Source: Mycobacterium conspicuum (lineage in GTDB: Bacteria; Actinomycetota; Actinomycetes; Mycobacteriales; Mycobacteriaceae). From it: a DNA stretch of 64,000 nt. The translations under genes were made by a program, and so were the position numbers. Below are positions 52,769-61,366 of the stretch, one piece after another. Position 1 is the stretch's first letter. The number at the start of each line of letters is the position of its first letter. The stretch spans positions 5,828,001-5,892,000 of the forward strand of contig NZ_AP022613.1 of NCBI RefSeq assembly GCF_010730195.1, given 5' to 3'. Below the pieces are notes generated by a model, which worked only from the letters and a program-made list of their open reading frames with translations, had not been told where the DNA came from and ran no database searches.

Positions 52769-53446
52769 TTAGGACGTGCTGGATAACTGCGCCTTCACCG
52801 TGCGCGTCTGCTCGTCGGCGAGGACTTCCGGCAAACCGGCGAATAGGCCGTCGAGCGCGAGTTCGGCGACCACCGCAGGATCGGTCTTCTGGTCTGCTGG
52901 CGCGAAGGCGGCCATGTCGGTGTCCATGTAGCCGACGTGCACGGCAGTGACGTGGATGCCGCGAGGGGCCAGTTCCTGCCGAAGCGCGTCGGTCATGGCC
53001 CAGGCCGCTGCCTTGGCCGCGCCGTAGGCGCCGGAGCCGGGGAGGTGCAGCCAGGACAACACCGAGAGCATGTTGAGGATTGCACCTCCGCCATTGCCTT
53101 CAATGATCGGAACGAACGCGCGGATCGCGTTGAGTGTGCCGAAGTAGTGCGTGTCCATCTCGAGCCGGATGTCCTCTAGCGACCCGGACAGCAGTCCGGC
53201 GCGAGTAGAGCTACCGGCGTTGTTGATGAGCAAGGTCACGTCGCCGGCCTGATCGGCAGCGCGGCCCACCGAGGTCGGGTCGGTGATGTCGAGCTGGACG
53301 GCCTCGACGCCGGGGATGTCTATTGTGTCGGGGCGGCGTGCCGCGGCGTAGACCTTCGCCCCACGCTGGACAAGCTGGGTTGCGAAGTGCTTGCCCAAGC
53401 CACGGTTGGCGCCAGTAACCAGCGCGACGATCTGGTCGCTATTCAT
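52769..53446 (-). CDS. Short-chain dehydrogenase/reductase
   Basis: A 225-residue SDR: TGANRGLG at residues 11-18, NNAG, and Tyr-Lys in YGAAK after a conserved Ser in NMLSVLSWL. Substrate unknown. It converges with the hydrolase gene and is divergent from the cyclase gene. Confidence 0.9.
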   Translation of the reverse strand: MNSDQIVALVTGANRGLGKHFATQLVQRGAKVYAAARRPDTIDIPGVEAVQLDITDPTSVGRAADQAGDVTLLINNAGSSTRAGLLSGSLEDIRLEMDTHYFGTLNAIRAFVPIIEGNGGGAILNMLSVLSWLHLPGSGAYGAAKAAAWAMTDALRQELAPRGIHVTAVHVGYMDTDMAAFAPADQKTDPAVVAELALDGLFAGLPEVLADEQTRTVKAQLSSTS

Positions 53447-53532
53447 CGGGGACCCTTCAATTGTTTAGGAGCAACCGTAGCTAGCTTTTCGTGGGAGCGC
53501 AGAAGACGGCGAATCGCGGGTGGCCAGCGGTT

Positions 53533-53538
53533 TAGTGT
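53533..53538 (+). promoter_or_regulatory. Predicted -10 box TAGTGT, leaderless start of cyclase gene
   Basis: TAGTGT fits TANNNT and ends 6 bases before the ATG at 53545. No ribosome-binding site is visible. Confidence 0.5.
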
Positions 53539-53544
53539 CGCGCT

Positions 53545-55056
53545 ATGGACCGCATCTTGCAGTGGGCATGGGATCGATACGGCGCGCGGTACTCATGGGT
53601 GATCTGCGCGATCGGATTCCCCATAGCGTTCCCGGTCTACCTAACTCTGTCGTTCATCATCGTGGCTTTCGAGAAGTCGGGTCGCTACGTCGAGTCGGCA
53701 GGTGTCACCGTTGGAGCGGTGCTGGTACTGGTGTACGCGCTGGTTCTTCCCGGCCTGGGCGCGTGGCGGCTTGTCGATCGTTGGGCTGCGGCCGGTGAGG
53801 GCGATCGGGCGAGCGTTCTAAAGGCCACTTACGTCTGGTCTCGTAAGCAGACGGCTCGAGCGTTAGGGGTCGTCGCGGTCGTGGCCGGCGTAATGGCGAT
53901 CACTGTCGGTCTAATTGTCGGCGCGGACCTATCACGGCTTGGCCAGTATGCGATCTTAGGCGCCGCTTTCGGATCGGGCTCCCATTCGATCGGAGTGCAC
54001 AGCTTGGTCGAGGCTTCCCTACGGCCGGTGCGGGTCGCGCTCGCTGGTGGCAAGGCGATTGGGGACTCCTTGCCGCGGTCTCGCCCTACGTTCGCCACTT
54101 GGACGAACCTGTCCATGCTCGGGGTCGTGCTTGCATTCGCCATCGCGGGCGCGATGCTCACGGCGGTATTCGCGCCCGCGCATCAGAGTCCCGCGCTTTG
54201 GGTGTTGATCGGACTCGGATTGACCGTGGGATTTGGTATGCCGATAACGGTTTTCGCCTCTTTCTCGCCCTCCTTGAAGCCAATTGAAGACCTTGCGCAA
54301 GGAACCGAACGTGTTGCGGCAGGCGATTACAGCCAGCGCCTGCCGGTGGTTCAAGACGACGACCTCGGCGCGCTCGCGGCGTCGTTCAACCGGATGCAGG
54401 CGGGATTGGCTGAGCGGCAACGACTTCAGGCCGCGTTCGGCACCTACGTCGACCCGGCCCTGGCCGCCCGGCTGCTGGAGCAGGGCGACGATGTGTTCAC
54501 CGGCGAGCGCCGGGAGGTGACGGTGATGTTCATCGACATCCGCGACTTCACGCCGTTCGCCGAGGCCAACACCGCCGAGGACACGGTGGCGCGGCTGAAC
54601 GCACTATTCGAGATCGTGGTGCCCGCCGTCGTCGACGCCGGGGGGCACGTCAACAAGTTCCTCGGCGACGGCGCGCTCGCGGTCTTCGGCGCACCCAACG
54701 ATCTAGCGGATCACGCCGACGCCGCCGTGCGCGCCGCGGTGCTGATTCACCGCCTTGTCGCCGAGCGGTTCGGCGCCGACCTTCGCATCGGGATCGGGAT
54801 CAACACCGGCGTGGTGATCGCGGGCACCATTGGCGGCGGCGGGAAGCTGGAGTTCACCCTGATCGGCGACGCGGTCAACGTCGCAGCCCGCGTCGAGCAA
54901 CTCACCAAAACCACCGACGACGCGATCCTTCTCACCGGGCAGTGTGTCGATGCCCTCGCATCTCCGCCGCCGCAACTCGTCGACCGGGGATCGCATGTTC
55001 TGAAAGGAAAATCGGCCGCCGTGCAGGTCTTCGGCCTCGCTGAAGCGAGGTTTTAG
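53545..55056 (+). CDS. Membrane-bound class III adenylate cyclase with HAMP domain
   Basis: A 503-residue protein of the Rv1318c-Rv1320c/Rv3645 type. Six membrane segments (about residues 10-245) lead into a HAMP domain (PIEDLAQGTERVAAGDYSQR). A class III cyclase domain follows, with metal Asp in FIDIRDFTPFAEA, Lys and Asp in HVNKFLGDGALAVFG, and IGDAVNVAARVEQL carrying the adenine-choosing and transition-state residues. It should make cAMP when signalled through the membrane part. All catalytic residues appear present. Confidence 0.95.
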   Translation: MDRILQWAWDRYGARYSWVICAIGFPIAFPVYLTLSFIIVAFEKSGRYVESAGVTVGAVLVLVYALVLPGLGAWRLVDRWAAAGEGDRASVLKATYVWSRKQTARALGVVAVVAGVMAITVGLIVGADLSRLGQYAILGAAFGSGSHSIGVHSLVEASLRPVRVALAGGKAIGDSLPRSRPTFATWTNLSMLGVVLAFAIAGAMLTAVFAPAHQSPALWVLIGLGLTVGFGMPITVFASFSPSLKPIEDLAQGTERVAAGDYSQRLPVVQDDDLGALAASFNRMQAGLAERQRLQAAFGTYVDPALAARLLEQGDDVFTGERREVTVMFIDIRDFTPFAEANTAEDTVARLNALFEIVVPAVVDAGGHVNKFLGDGALAVFGAPNDLADHADAAVRAAVLIHRLVAERFGADLRIGIGINTGVVIAGTIGGGGKLEFTLIGDAVNVAARVEQLTKTTDDAILLTGQCVDALASPPPQLVDRGSHVLKGKSAAVQVFGLAEARF

Positions 55057-55120
55057 TCAAGCCGATCTATACCGTTGTGCCGCGCGGCCGGCGACGAAAT
55101 GATCACTGAGTTTCGCCAGA

Positions 55121-55163
55121 AAGCCCCGCGACCGGAGCCTCCGCCCCGGACAGCACGGGGCTT
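55121..55163 (+). promoter_or_regulatory. Structured leader before the ABC transporter operon
   Basis: AAGCCCCG (55121-55128) pairs perfectly with CGGGGCTT (55156-55163), enclosing a region with CCGG repeats that can fold internally. It sits between the cyclase stop and the first permease GTG (55184), which has TAGGAA 5 bases upstream. It may be the cyclase terminator or a regulatory leader of the importer operon; I could not match it to a known riboswitch. Confidence 0.45.
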
Positions 55164-55183
55164 CGCTATGCCTAGGAACCTCC

Positions 55184-56053
55184 GTGAGCGCCATCTCGTC
55201 CGAGACGATCCCCCTGGCCGCGCCGGCCCGCGCGGCAACCAGGCCGAAACCGGCGCGGCGTCGAAGCGTGTCGCCCTCGCTTCCGCTGGCGGTGCTCGGC
55301 CTGGGGTTGTTTGTCGCCGGCTGGTATCTGACCGTCGATGTGCTGGCGCTGCCGCGATTTCGTGGCATCCCCGGTGCGACCGAGGTCATTCGGGAATGGA
55401 TCAGCCCCAACCCGGCCTACGGCACGTCCATCTTCACGTTGGACTATTACGCGCACATCTGGGCCAGCGTCCGCCGGGTCGCCATCGCCTTCACCGCGGC
55501 CCTGGTCACCGGCAGTCCGCTGGGCCTGCTGCTGGGGTGGTCAACGCGATTTCGGCAGTACGCGTTTCCGGTCTTCGAGTTGATCCGCCCCATCCCGATC
55601 CTGGCGTGGGTTCCATTGGCAATGCTGATGTTTCACACCAGGGAGGGCTCGGTCATCTTCCTGACCTACCTCGCGGCGTTCTATGCGGTCACGTTGAACA
55701 CGCTGCTCGGCGTGCATTCCATCGATCAAAACCTCATCCGGGCGGCGCGATGCCTGGGCGCCGGCCCGACCACAGTGCTGCGCACCGTGGTGATTCCGGG
55801 TTCGCTGCCCTACATCTTCACCGGGCTGCAGATCGGGATGGGAGTCGCGTGGTTCTCGCTCGTCGCGGGTGAGATGATCGCGGGCCAGTTCGGGCTCGGC
55901 TATTTGATCAACGCCTCGTACACGACGACCCGCTACCCGACGATCGTGATCGCGATGATCACGCTCGGCTTGGTCGGCTACGCCAGCAGTGCCCTGATCC
56001 GCTTTGTCGGCAACCGGTTGATGGCGTACCGCGCCCGGAGCATCGGCGCATGA
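55184..56053 (+). CDS. ABC importer permease 1 (NitT/TauT type)
   Basis: A 289-residue inner-membrane permease with about six helices (LAVLGLGLFVAGWYLTV, VAIAFTAALVTGSPLGLLLG) and an EAA-like loop (IDQNLIRAARCLGAGPTTVL). GTG 55184 starts the first gene of an eight-gene importer operon. It is distinct in sequence from the second permease encoded two genes on, so the membrane part is a heterodimer. Substrate class by family: nitrate, taurine, sulphonate or similar. Confidence 0.9.
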   Translation: MSAISSETIPLAAPARAATRPKPARRRSVSPSLPLAVLGLGLFVAGWYLTVDVLALPRFRGIPGATEVIREWISPNPAYGTSIFTLDYYAHIWASVRRVAIAFTAALVTGSPLGLLLGWSTRFRQYAFPVFELIRPIPILAWVPLAMLMFHTREGSVIFLTYLAAFYAVTLNTLLGVHSIDQNLIRAARCLGAGPTTVLRTVVIPGSLPYIFTGLQIGMGVAWFSLVAGEMIAGQFGLGYLINASYTTTRYPTIVIAMITLGLVGYASSALIRFVGNRLMAYRARSIGA

Positions 56054-56877
56054 CCGGTGGCAACCTGGTCCTCGACGCCGTCGGCAAGGAATACCGCACG
56101 GCCGGCGCGCCGGTAGTGGCCGTGCAGGACTTCAGCCTCGACATCGGCGCGGGCGAGGTGCACGTCATCGTCGGGCCGTCCGGATGCGGCAAGAGCACCC
56201 TGCTCGGCGCGGTCGCCGGCTTCACCGACATCACCTCGGGCCGAATCGATCTGGACGGGCATCCGCTGTGCGGCCCGGGCCGCCCAACCGCCGGCATCGG
56301 GCCCGACCGGGTCGTCGTCTTTCAGGACAGCACGCTGTTTCCGTGGCTCACCGTCGCCGACAACGTCGGCTACGGTTTGGTCGCGCAGCGACGGCTCAAC
56401 CGGCGCGACGCCGCGGGCATCGCGCGTGCGCGCCTACAGGAGGTCGGGCTCGGCGACATAGCGCACAGCTATCCGGGCGAGTTGTCCAGCGGCGTGCAGC
56501 GCCGCGTCGAGATCCTGCGGGCACTGGTCATGGAACCGGCGGTGCTCCTGCTCGACGAGCCGTTCCGCGGAATGGACGCGATCTCGCGCTCCGCGATGCA
56601 CGACGCGCTGCTGGCGATCTACGACAAGTTCGCCGTCACAGTGCTTTTCATCACTCATGACATCGAGGAAGCCGTGTATCTGGGCAGTCGCGTCACGGTG
56701 ATGACGACCCGCCCCGGCCGCGTCAAGACGACGATCGACATCGACCTGGATCGGCCCAGGGACCGTGGGATCATCACCGCACCGCGTTTCCGCGACCTCG
56801 TCGGCGACGTGTCGGACGCGGTCCGCGACGAAGCCCGGCGCGCGTTCGACGTGGGCGAGCGGGAGATGGTGCGATGA
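56050..56877 (+). CDS. ABC importer ATPase 1, degenerate signature motif
   Basis: A 275-residue NitT/TauT-type ATPase. Walker A GPSGCGKST (residues 42-50), Q-loop FQDST, Walker B LLLDEPFRGMD with catalytic Glu170 and switch His203 are intact. The signature, normally LSGGQ/M, is LSSGV (145-149). Start and stop overlap the neighbours (ATGA). With ATPase 2 it likely forms a heterodimer in which its own Walker site pairs with the good signature of ATPase 2. Confidence 0.92.
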   Translation: MTGGNLVLDAVGKEYRTAGAPVVAVQDFSLDIGAGEVHVIVGPSGCGKSTLLGAVAGFTDITSGRIDLDGHPLCGPGRPTAGIGPDRVVVFQDSTLFPWLTVADNVGYGLVAQRRLNRRDAAGIARARLQEVGLGDIAHSYPGELSSGVQRRVEILRALVMEPAVLLLDEPFRGMDAISRSAMHDALLAIYDKFAVTVLFITHDIEEAVYLGSRVTVMTTRPGRVKTTIDIDLDRPRDRGIITAPRFRDLVGDVSDAVRDEARRAFDVGEREMVR

Positions 56878-57692
56878 CGGCACTTTCGGTGCGGAACGTC
56901 GAGACCATCGCCTTCCGGCGCGGCGCGATCGGTGTCGTCGTCTTCGCCGCGGTGTGGGAGCTGGCGACCCGCCTCAGCGGGTGGCTCGACATTCGCGTCC
57001 CGCTGGTGGCTCAACTGCCGCCGCCGTCCGCCATCGCGGTCGACTTCCTGAAACTTGCTGGCAGCCCCGGGTATTGGAACAGCTGGTCGCTGTCGTTTCA
57101 GCGGGTGTTGGCGGGCTTTGCGCTGGCGTTGATCATCGGCGGGACGGCGGGACTGCTGATGGCAACCCGTCCGTGGTTCAAGCGCATGGCGTTTCCGGTG
57201 TTCGAGTGCTTGCGTCCGATCCCGCCCCTGGCCTGGGTGCCGATTGCGATCATCTTCTGGCCCACCCAGGAACTGTCCATCACGTTCGTCACGTTTCTCG
57301 GGGCGCTGTTTCCCGTCGTGCTGAACACCGTCGGCGGCGCCGAGGAGATCGACCGCCGCCACATCCTTGCGGCGCAGTCGATGGGCGCGAGCCGGTCATT
57401 TATCTTCCGGCGCGTCGTGTTTCCCGCGCTGCTGCCGTCGCTGGTGACGGGGGCCGCGGTCGGCATGGGAATCACCTGGGAGGTTGTGGTGGCCGCGGAA
57501 CTGATCTCCGGCGGCGGCCGGCAGTCCGGCGACGGCGGCCTGGGCTTCCTCGTGTGGAATGCCTACGAGGGCAACAACTTACCCCGGGTAGTCGTGGCGA
57601 TGATCAGCCTCGGCATCGCGGGCTACCTGTCCAGCGGCCTGGTGCGGACGCTGGGAAACCGACTGATGCCGTGGCGACGGGTGACGTCATGA
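56874..57692 (+). CDS. ABC importer permease 2 (NitT/TauT type)
   Basis: A 272-residue permease with about six helices (GAIGVVVFAAVWELATR, RVLAGFALALIIGGTAGLLM) and an EAA-like loop (EIDRRHILAAQSMGASRSFI). It overlaps both neighbours by 4 bases. It differs enough from permease 1 to be a partner rather than a recent duplicate. Confidence 0.9.
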   Translation: MTALSVRNVETIAFRRGAIGVVVFAAVWELATRLSGWLDIRVPLVAQLPPPSAIAVDFLKLAGSPGYWNSWSLSFQRVLAGFALALIIGGTAGLLMATRPWFKRMAFPVFECLRPIPPLAWVPIAIIFWPTQELSITFVTFLGALFPVVLNTVGGAEEIDRRHILAAQSMGASRSFIFRRVVFPALLPSLVTGAAVGMGITWEVVVAAELISGGGRQSGDGGLGFLVWNAYEGNNLPRVVVAMISLGIAGYLSSGLVRTLGNRLMPWRRVTS

Positions 57693-58477
57693 CGGCCAAC
57701 CGGGGCGGAGCGGTGCTGTTCGATTACGTCTCGTTGCACTTCCGCAGGGGCCGTCAGGACGTGAATGTGGTTGAGGACTGCTCATTTCGGCTCGCGCCCG
57801 GTGAGATCGTGGCGATGATCGGTCCCTCGGGCGGCGGCAAGACCACCATCGGCTACCTGCTGGCGGGATATCACCGACCGGCCAGTGGTTTGATCACCGT
57901 CGACGGCCGTCAGGTGACCGGCCCGTCGGCCGAACGATTGTTGTTGTTCCAAGAGAACGCGTTGATGCCGTGGCTGAGCACCGCCGAGAACGTCATGTTT
58001 GGGCTGCGGGCGCGCGGCGAACGCGCCCCGGAGGCCCGCCGGCGCGCGGACGCCATCCTGGCCCGCGTGGGGCTTGCCGAGTTCAGTGACCGTTATCCCA
58101 GTGAACTATCCGGCGGCATGCGCCGGCGCGCGGAATTGGCCCGCGCCCTGATCAACGAGCCCGCCGTCCTGGTGCTCGACGAACCGTTTCGCGGTTTGGA
58201 CGCGATGACCCGTGAATTGATGCAGGAGTACACCGCGGAACTGCTTGCGGAGCAACAACGTACGGTGCTGTTCATCACCACCGATGTCGACGAGGCGCTG
58301 CTGCTCGCCGACCGCCTGCTGATCATGACCGAGCGGCCGGCCCGGGTGCGCGAAGAGTTCTTCATCGACCGGGCCCGTCCTCGTCAGCGCGCGGATCTGT
58401 TGCACGACGACGGGCTGCAACAAATCAAACACCGCGCGCTGGATTTGCTGCAATCCGCTCTGCCCCAACATATTTGA
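57689..58477 (+). CDS. ABC importer ATPase 2, switch histidine replaced
   Basis: A 262-residue ATPase with intact Walker A GPSGGGKTT (45-53), Q-loop FQENA, signature LSGGM (140-144) and Walker B LVLDEPFRGLD with Glu165. The switch His is Thr198 in FITTDVDEA, where family members have H-D-x-x-E-A. Thus the ATP site built from this Walker A/B and the LSSGV of ATPase 1 lacks two key elements. ATG 57689 overlaps the permease stop; the longer frame is rejected. Confidence 0.92.
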   Translation: MTANRGGAVLFDYVSLHFRRGRQDVNVVEDCSFRLAPGEIVAMIGPSGGGKTTIGYLLAGYHRPASGLITVDGRQVTGPSAERLLLFQENALMPWLSTAENVMFGLRARGERAPEARRRADAILARVGLAEFSDRYPSELSGGMRRRAELARALINEPAVLVLDEPFRGLDAMTRELMQEYTAELLAEQQRTVLFITTDVDEALLLADRLLIMTERPARVREEFFIDRARPRQRADLLHDDGLQQIKHRALDLLQSALPQHI

Positions 58478-58500
58478 CAACAGATACCAGGAAGATGCTG

Positions 58501-59616
58501 ATGCGACTCAAACGTGCGCTGCTCGTTGCCCTAACGACGGTACTGACCGCTGCCGGCTGCGCGGCGGTCGGCAATATCGGCGGAAAAGACATCGTCTCGA
58601 ACGGCGGCGCCGTACACCTCACGGTCGGCTACCAGCCGTACTACACCGAGGCGTGGTCCGGACTTGTCATGCGGGGCAAGGAATTCTGGAAGAAGTACCT
58701 GCCGAGTGGCTCGACGGTCGACTTTCAAGTCGGCCTGCAGGGATCGATCATCGTGAGCCAGATGCTGGCCGGAAAGCAGCAGATCGGCTACGCGGGGGAC
58801 ATGCCGTCGATCGTTGGTGTCAGCAAGCGAAGCACACGAGATCTGCGAATCGTCGCCACACTCGGACTCTCCCAAGACCAATGCGGCGTATTTCTCGTAC
58901 GGCCCGACGCGCCGAACTTCGCCAGTCAGCGCGACGCGCTCGCGTGGTTTGACGGCAAAACCGTCGCTACCCCTCAGGGCAGTTGCACCGACCGCATCGC
59001 GCAAGGCACGTTCCAGAGCCTGAACGTCAAGCCGGCGGCCTACCTCAACCAAAGCATCGAGGTGATCAACTCGAGCTTTCAGAACCACACCATTGACGGC
59101 GCCATCGTGTGGGAGCCCGTGCCGTCCAAACTCATCAATGCCGGACTGGCCAAGCGCGTTGCCAGCGACATCCTGACCGACCAGCGCGACGGCGGGTTCC
59201 TGGTGATGGACAAACAGTTCGTCGACCAGCATCCGGACATTGCCAAAAGCTGGCTGAAGGCCGAACTTGACGCGCAGCGCTACCTCGCCGACCCGGCGAA
59301 CGCCGACGAGATCGTGCGGATGGCGCAGAGTCAGACCGAGGGCTATTCAGCCCAGGACCTCCGCGACTCGCTGTACCGCAAGTGGCCCGTCGACCAGGGC
59401 GGCAGCGCCGACGGCATCCGGTTGCAACTGCCCTTCGTGCCCACCGGGCAAAGCGCCGATCTGATCAAGACGGCCACCGACTTCCTGTTCCGCATCAAGG
59501 CAATACCCGCCGCCACGTTGCCCGACGGCGCGGTCCAGCCGGATATCGCGAGTGAGGTGCTGCGCGACGCGGGAGTCAACACGGCCACCGGTGCGGGATT
59601 CGTTCGGGCGCAATGA
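58501..59616 (+). CDS. ABC importer substrate-binding lipoprotein 1
   Basis: A 371-residue NMT1/SsuA-like binding protein. The signal RLKRALLVALTTVLTAAGC ends in a lipobox (AAGC), so it is lipid-anchored outside. The body VGYQPYYTEAWSGLVMRGKE and GKQQIGYAGDMPSIVGV is typical of NitT/TauT/SsuA binding proteins. I choose ATG 58501 with AGGA 8 bases upstream. Its ligand is unknown. Confidence 0.88.
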   Translation: MRLKRALLVALTTVLTAAGCAAVGNIGGKDIVSNGGAVHLTVGYQPYYTEAWSGLVMRGKEFWKKYLPSGSTVDFQVGLQGSIIVSQMLAGKQQIGYAGDMPSIVGVSKRSTRDLRIVATLGLSQDQCGVFLVRPDAPNFASQRDALAWFDGKTVATPQGSCTDRIAQGTFQSLNVKPAAYLNQSIEVINSSFQNHTIDGAIVWEPVPSKLINAGLAKRVASDILTDQRDGGFLVMDKQFVDQHPDIAKSWLKAELDAQRYLADPANADEIVRMAQSQTEGYSAQDLRDSLYRKWPVDQGGSADGIRLQLPFVPTGQSADLIKTATDFLFRIKAIPAATLPDGAVQPDIASEVLRDAGVNTATGAGFVRAQ

Positions 59617-60410
59617 CATCCAGTAGCCTGGCACCGGCCCGCGTGTCGCTTCGCCGCGTCGGACGGACGTTCGGAACGCGTGCCGTGCTGCGCGACGTCG
59701 ACATCGAGATCGACCCGGGTCAGGTGATCGCACTGCTCGGCTCCTCCGGCAGCGGCAAGTCGACTTTGTTGCGGCTCATCGCCGGCCTCGACCGTCCCAC
59801 CGATGGACGGATCGCGATCGACGATGATGCCGTGCGGGGAATCGACCCGCGCTGCGCCATGGTCTTCCAGGAACCTCGGCTGCTGCCGTGGCGAACGCTG
59901 TCAGCCAACGTCGAATACGGACTTCCGCCGGGCGACGGTCGACCGAAAGGCGCCGCGACGGTGCGGCATTGGCTGGATGTCGTCGGGCTGTCGGAATTCG
60001 CCGGCCACTACCCGCGGCAGGTGTCCGGTGGCATGGCGCAACGCGCGGGACTCGCACGTGCGCTCGCCCGGCGACCGAGGGTCCTGCTGCTCGACGAGCC
60101 GCTGGCGGCCCTCGACGCGCTGACCCGACTGCGGATGCAAGACCTGCTCGACACGGTGCAGCAAGAGGCCGGAACGACAACGGTTTTGGTGACACACGAC
60201 GTGGACGAGGCGGTGATCCTCGCCGACCGAGTCCTGGTCCTGCGCGCCGACAGCACGGGTGTCGCCGGCATCGCCGCGGCCTTTGACGTCGCGATCCCCA
60301 AACCACGCGACCGCGGGGACCCACGCGTCACCGCACTGCGTGACCGATTGTTGGACGAACTCGGCGTACCGCGCCGGGCCGGTGTGACCGAGGAGCCCAA
60401 GCCGTGCTGA
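59613..60410 (+). CDS. ABC importer ATPase 3 (SsuB-like)
   Basis: A 265-residue ATPase with all motifs intact: Walker A GSSGSGKST (43-51), signature VSGGM (137-141), Walker B LLLDEPLAALD and switch His195 in VTHDVDEA. It belongs to the aliphatic-sulphonate/nitrate branch. It overlaps binding protein 1 (ATGA) and binding protein 2, and serves the second importer as a homodimer. Confidence 0.93.
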   Translation: MTSSSLAPARVSLRRVGRTFGTRAVLRDVDIEIDPGQVIALLGSSGSGKSTLLRLIAGLDRPTDGRIAIDDDAVRGIDPRCAMVFQEPRLLPWRTLSANVEYGLPPGDGRPKGAATVRHWLDVVGLSEFAGHYPRQVSGGMAQRAGLARALARRPRVLLLDEPLAALDALTRLRMQDLLDTVQQEAGTTTVLVTHDVDEAVILADRVLVLRADSTGVAGIAAAFDVAIPKPRDRGDPRVTALRDRLLDELGVPRRAGVTEEPKPC

Positions 60411-61366
60411 AAGGCCGCTATCTGGCAGCGATTTCGATTGCAGCGAGCATCGTATCCGCCTGTGGTTCGCACAGCGGCACGACCGCAACCAAGGACCTCC
60501 ACCTCGATTACGCCTACTACAACCCGCTGAGCCTGGTGGTGCGCGACCAGCACCTGTTGGAGAACAGGGGCTACAACGTCACCTGGGTACTCTCGGCGGG
60601 CAGCAACAAGGCCAACGAGGGCCTGCGCTCCAAGGCGTTGGACTTCGGCTCCACCGCCGGTTCGGCCGCGTTGGTGGCGCGGGCTAACGGCAGCCCGATC
60701 AAGATCGTCGATGTGTACAGCAAGCCGGAGTGGACGGCGCTGGTGGTCGGCAAGAACTCGACCGCCAACACGGTGGCCGACCTCAAGGGCAAGAAGATCG
60801 CGGTCACCAAGGGCACCGATCCGTATTTCTTCCTCTTGCAATCGCTTGCCACAGTTGGCCTTTCACCCGCCGACGTCGAGATCGTCAATCTGCAGCACGC
60901 CGACGGCAAGACGGCGCTGGAGCGCGGCGACGTCGACGCCTGGTCCGGGCTGGACCCCTTCATGGCGCAGACGGTGCAGCAGCAAGGGTCGCGGTTGCTG
61001 TACCGAAACCCCGATTTCAATTCCTTTGGCGTCCTGAACGCCCGCGAGGATTTCGTCTCGGCGAATCCGGCCGCCGTTCAGGCGGTGGTCAACAGCTATG
61101 AGGAGGCCCGGGCATGGGCGAAGGCACACCCGGACGAGCTGGCGGCATTGCTGGCCTCGCAGGCGAAGGTGTCGCCGAGCGTGGCCCAAGAGGAACTGCA
61201 GCGCACGGCGTTGAACATCGACCCCGCCCCGGGCGATCCGCAGCGCGTGGTGCTGACCAACATCCTCCCGATCGCGGTGGCCGACGCCGATATCAAATCG
61301 GACGAGGCCGGCCGGAGCGCGTTGAGCACTCTCATCGAACCGAAGTACGCCCAGCAAACCCATTGA
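60404..61366 (+). CDS. ABC importer substrate-binding lipoprotein 2 (SsuA-like)
   Basis: A 320-residue binding protein with signal and lipobox AISIAASIVSAC. YAYYNPLSLVVRDQHLLENR, ALDFGSTAGSAALVARANGS and VDAWSGLDPFMAQTVQQQGS are like aliphatic-sulphonate binding proteins. Start is GTG 60404, overlapping the ATPase 3 stop. The sulphonate assignment is by similarity only; no ssuD- or tauD-like gene is adjacent. Confidence 0.88.
   Translation: MLKGRYLAAISIAASIVSACGSHSGTTATKDLHLDYAYYNPLSLVVRDQHLLENRGYNVTWVLSAGSNKANEGLRSKALDFGSTAGSAALVARANGSPIKIVDVYSKPEWTALVVGKNSTANTVADLKGKKIAVTKGTDPYFFLLQSLATVGLSPADVEIVNLQHADGKTALERGDVDAWSGLDPFMAQTVQQQGSRLLYRNPDFNSFGVLNAREDFVSANPAAVQAVVNSYEEARAWAKAHPDELAALLASQAKVSPSVAQEELQRTALNIDPAPGDPQRVVLTNILPIAVADADIKSDEAGRSALSTLIEPKYAQQTH

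Noticed and set aside
55121..55163. Known guanidine or SAM riboswitch before the importer operon
   Set aside because: I compared it from memory with ykkC, ykkC-III and SAM-IV consensus features and found no convincing match; only a generic structured leader is reported.
61114..61362. N-terminal extension of permease 3
   Set aside because: It is the second binding protein gene read in another frame.
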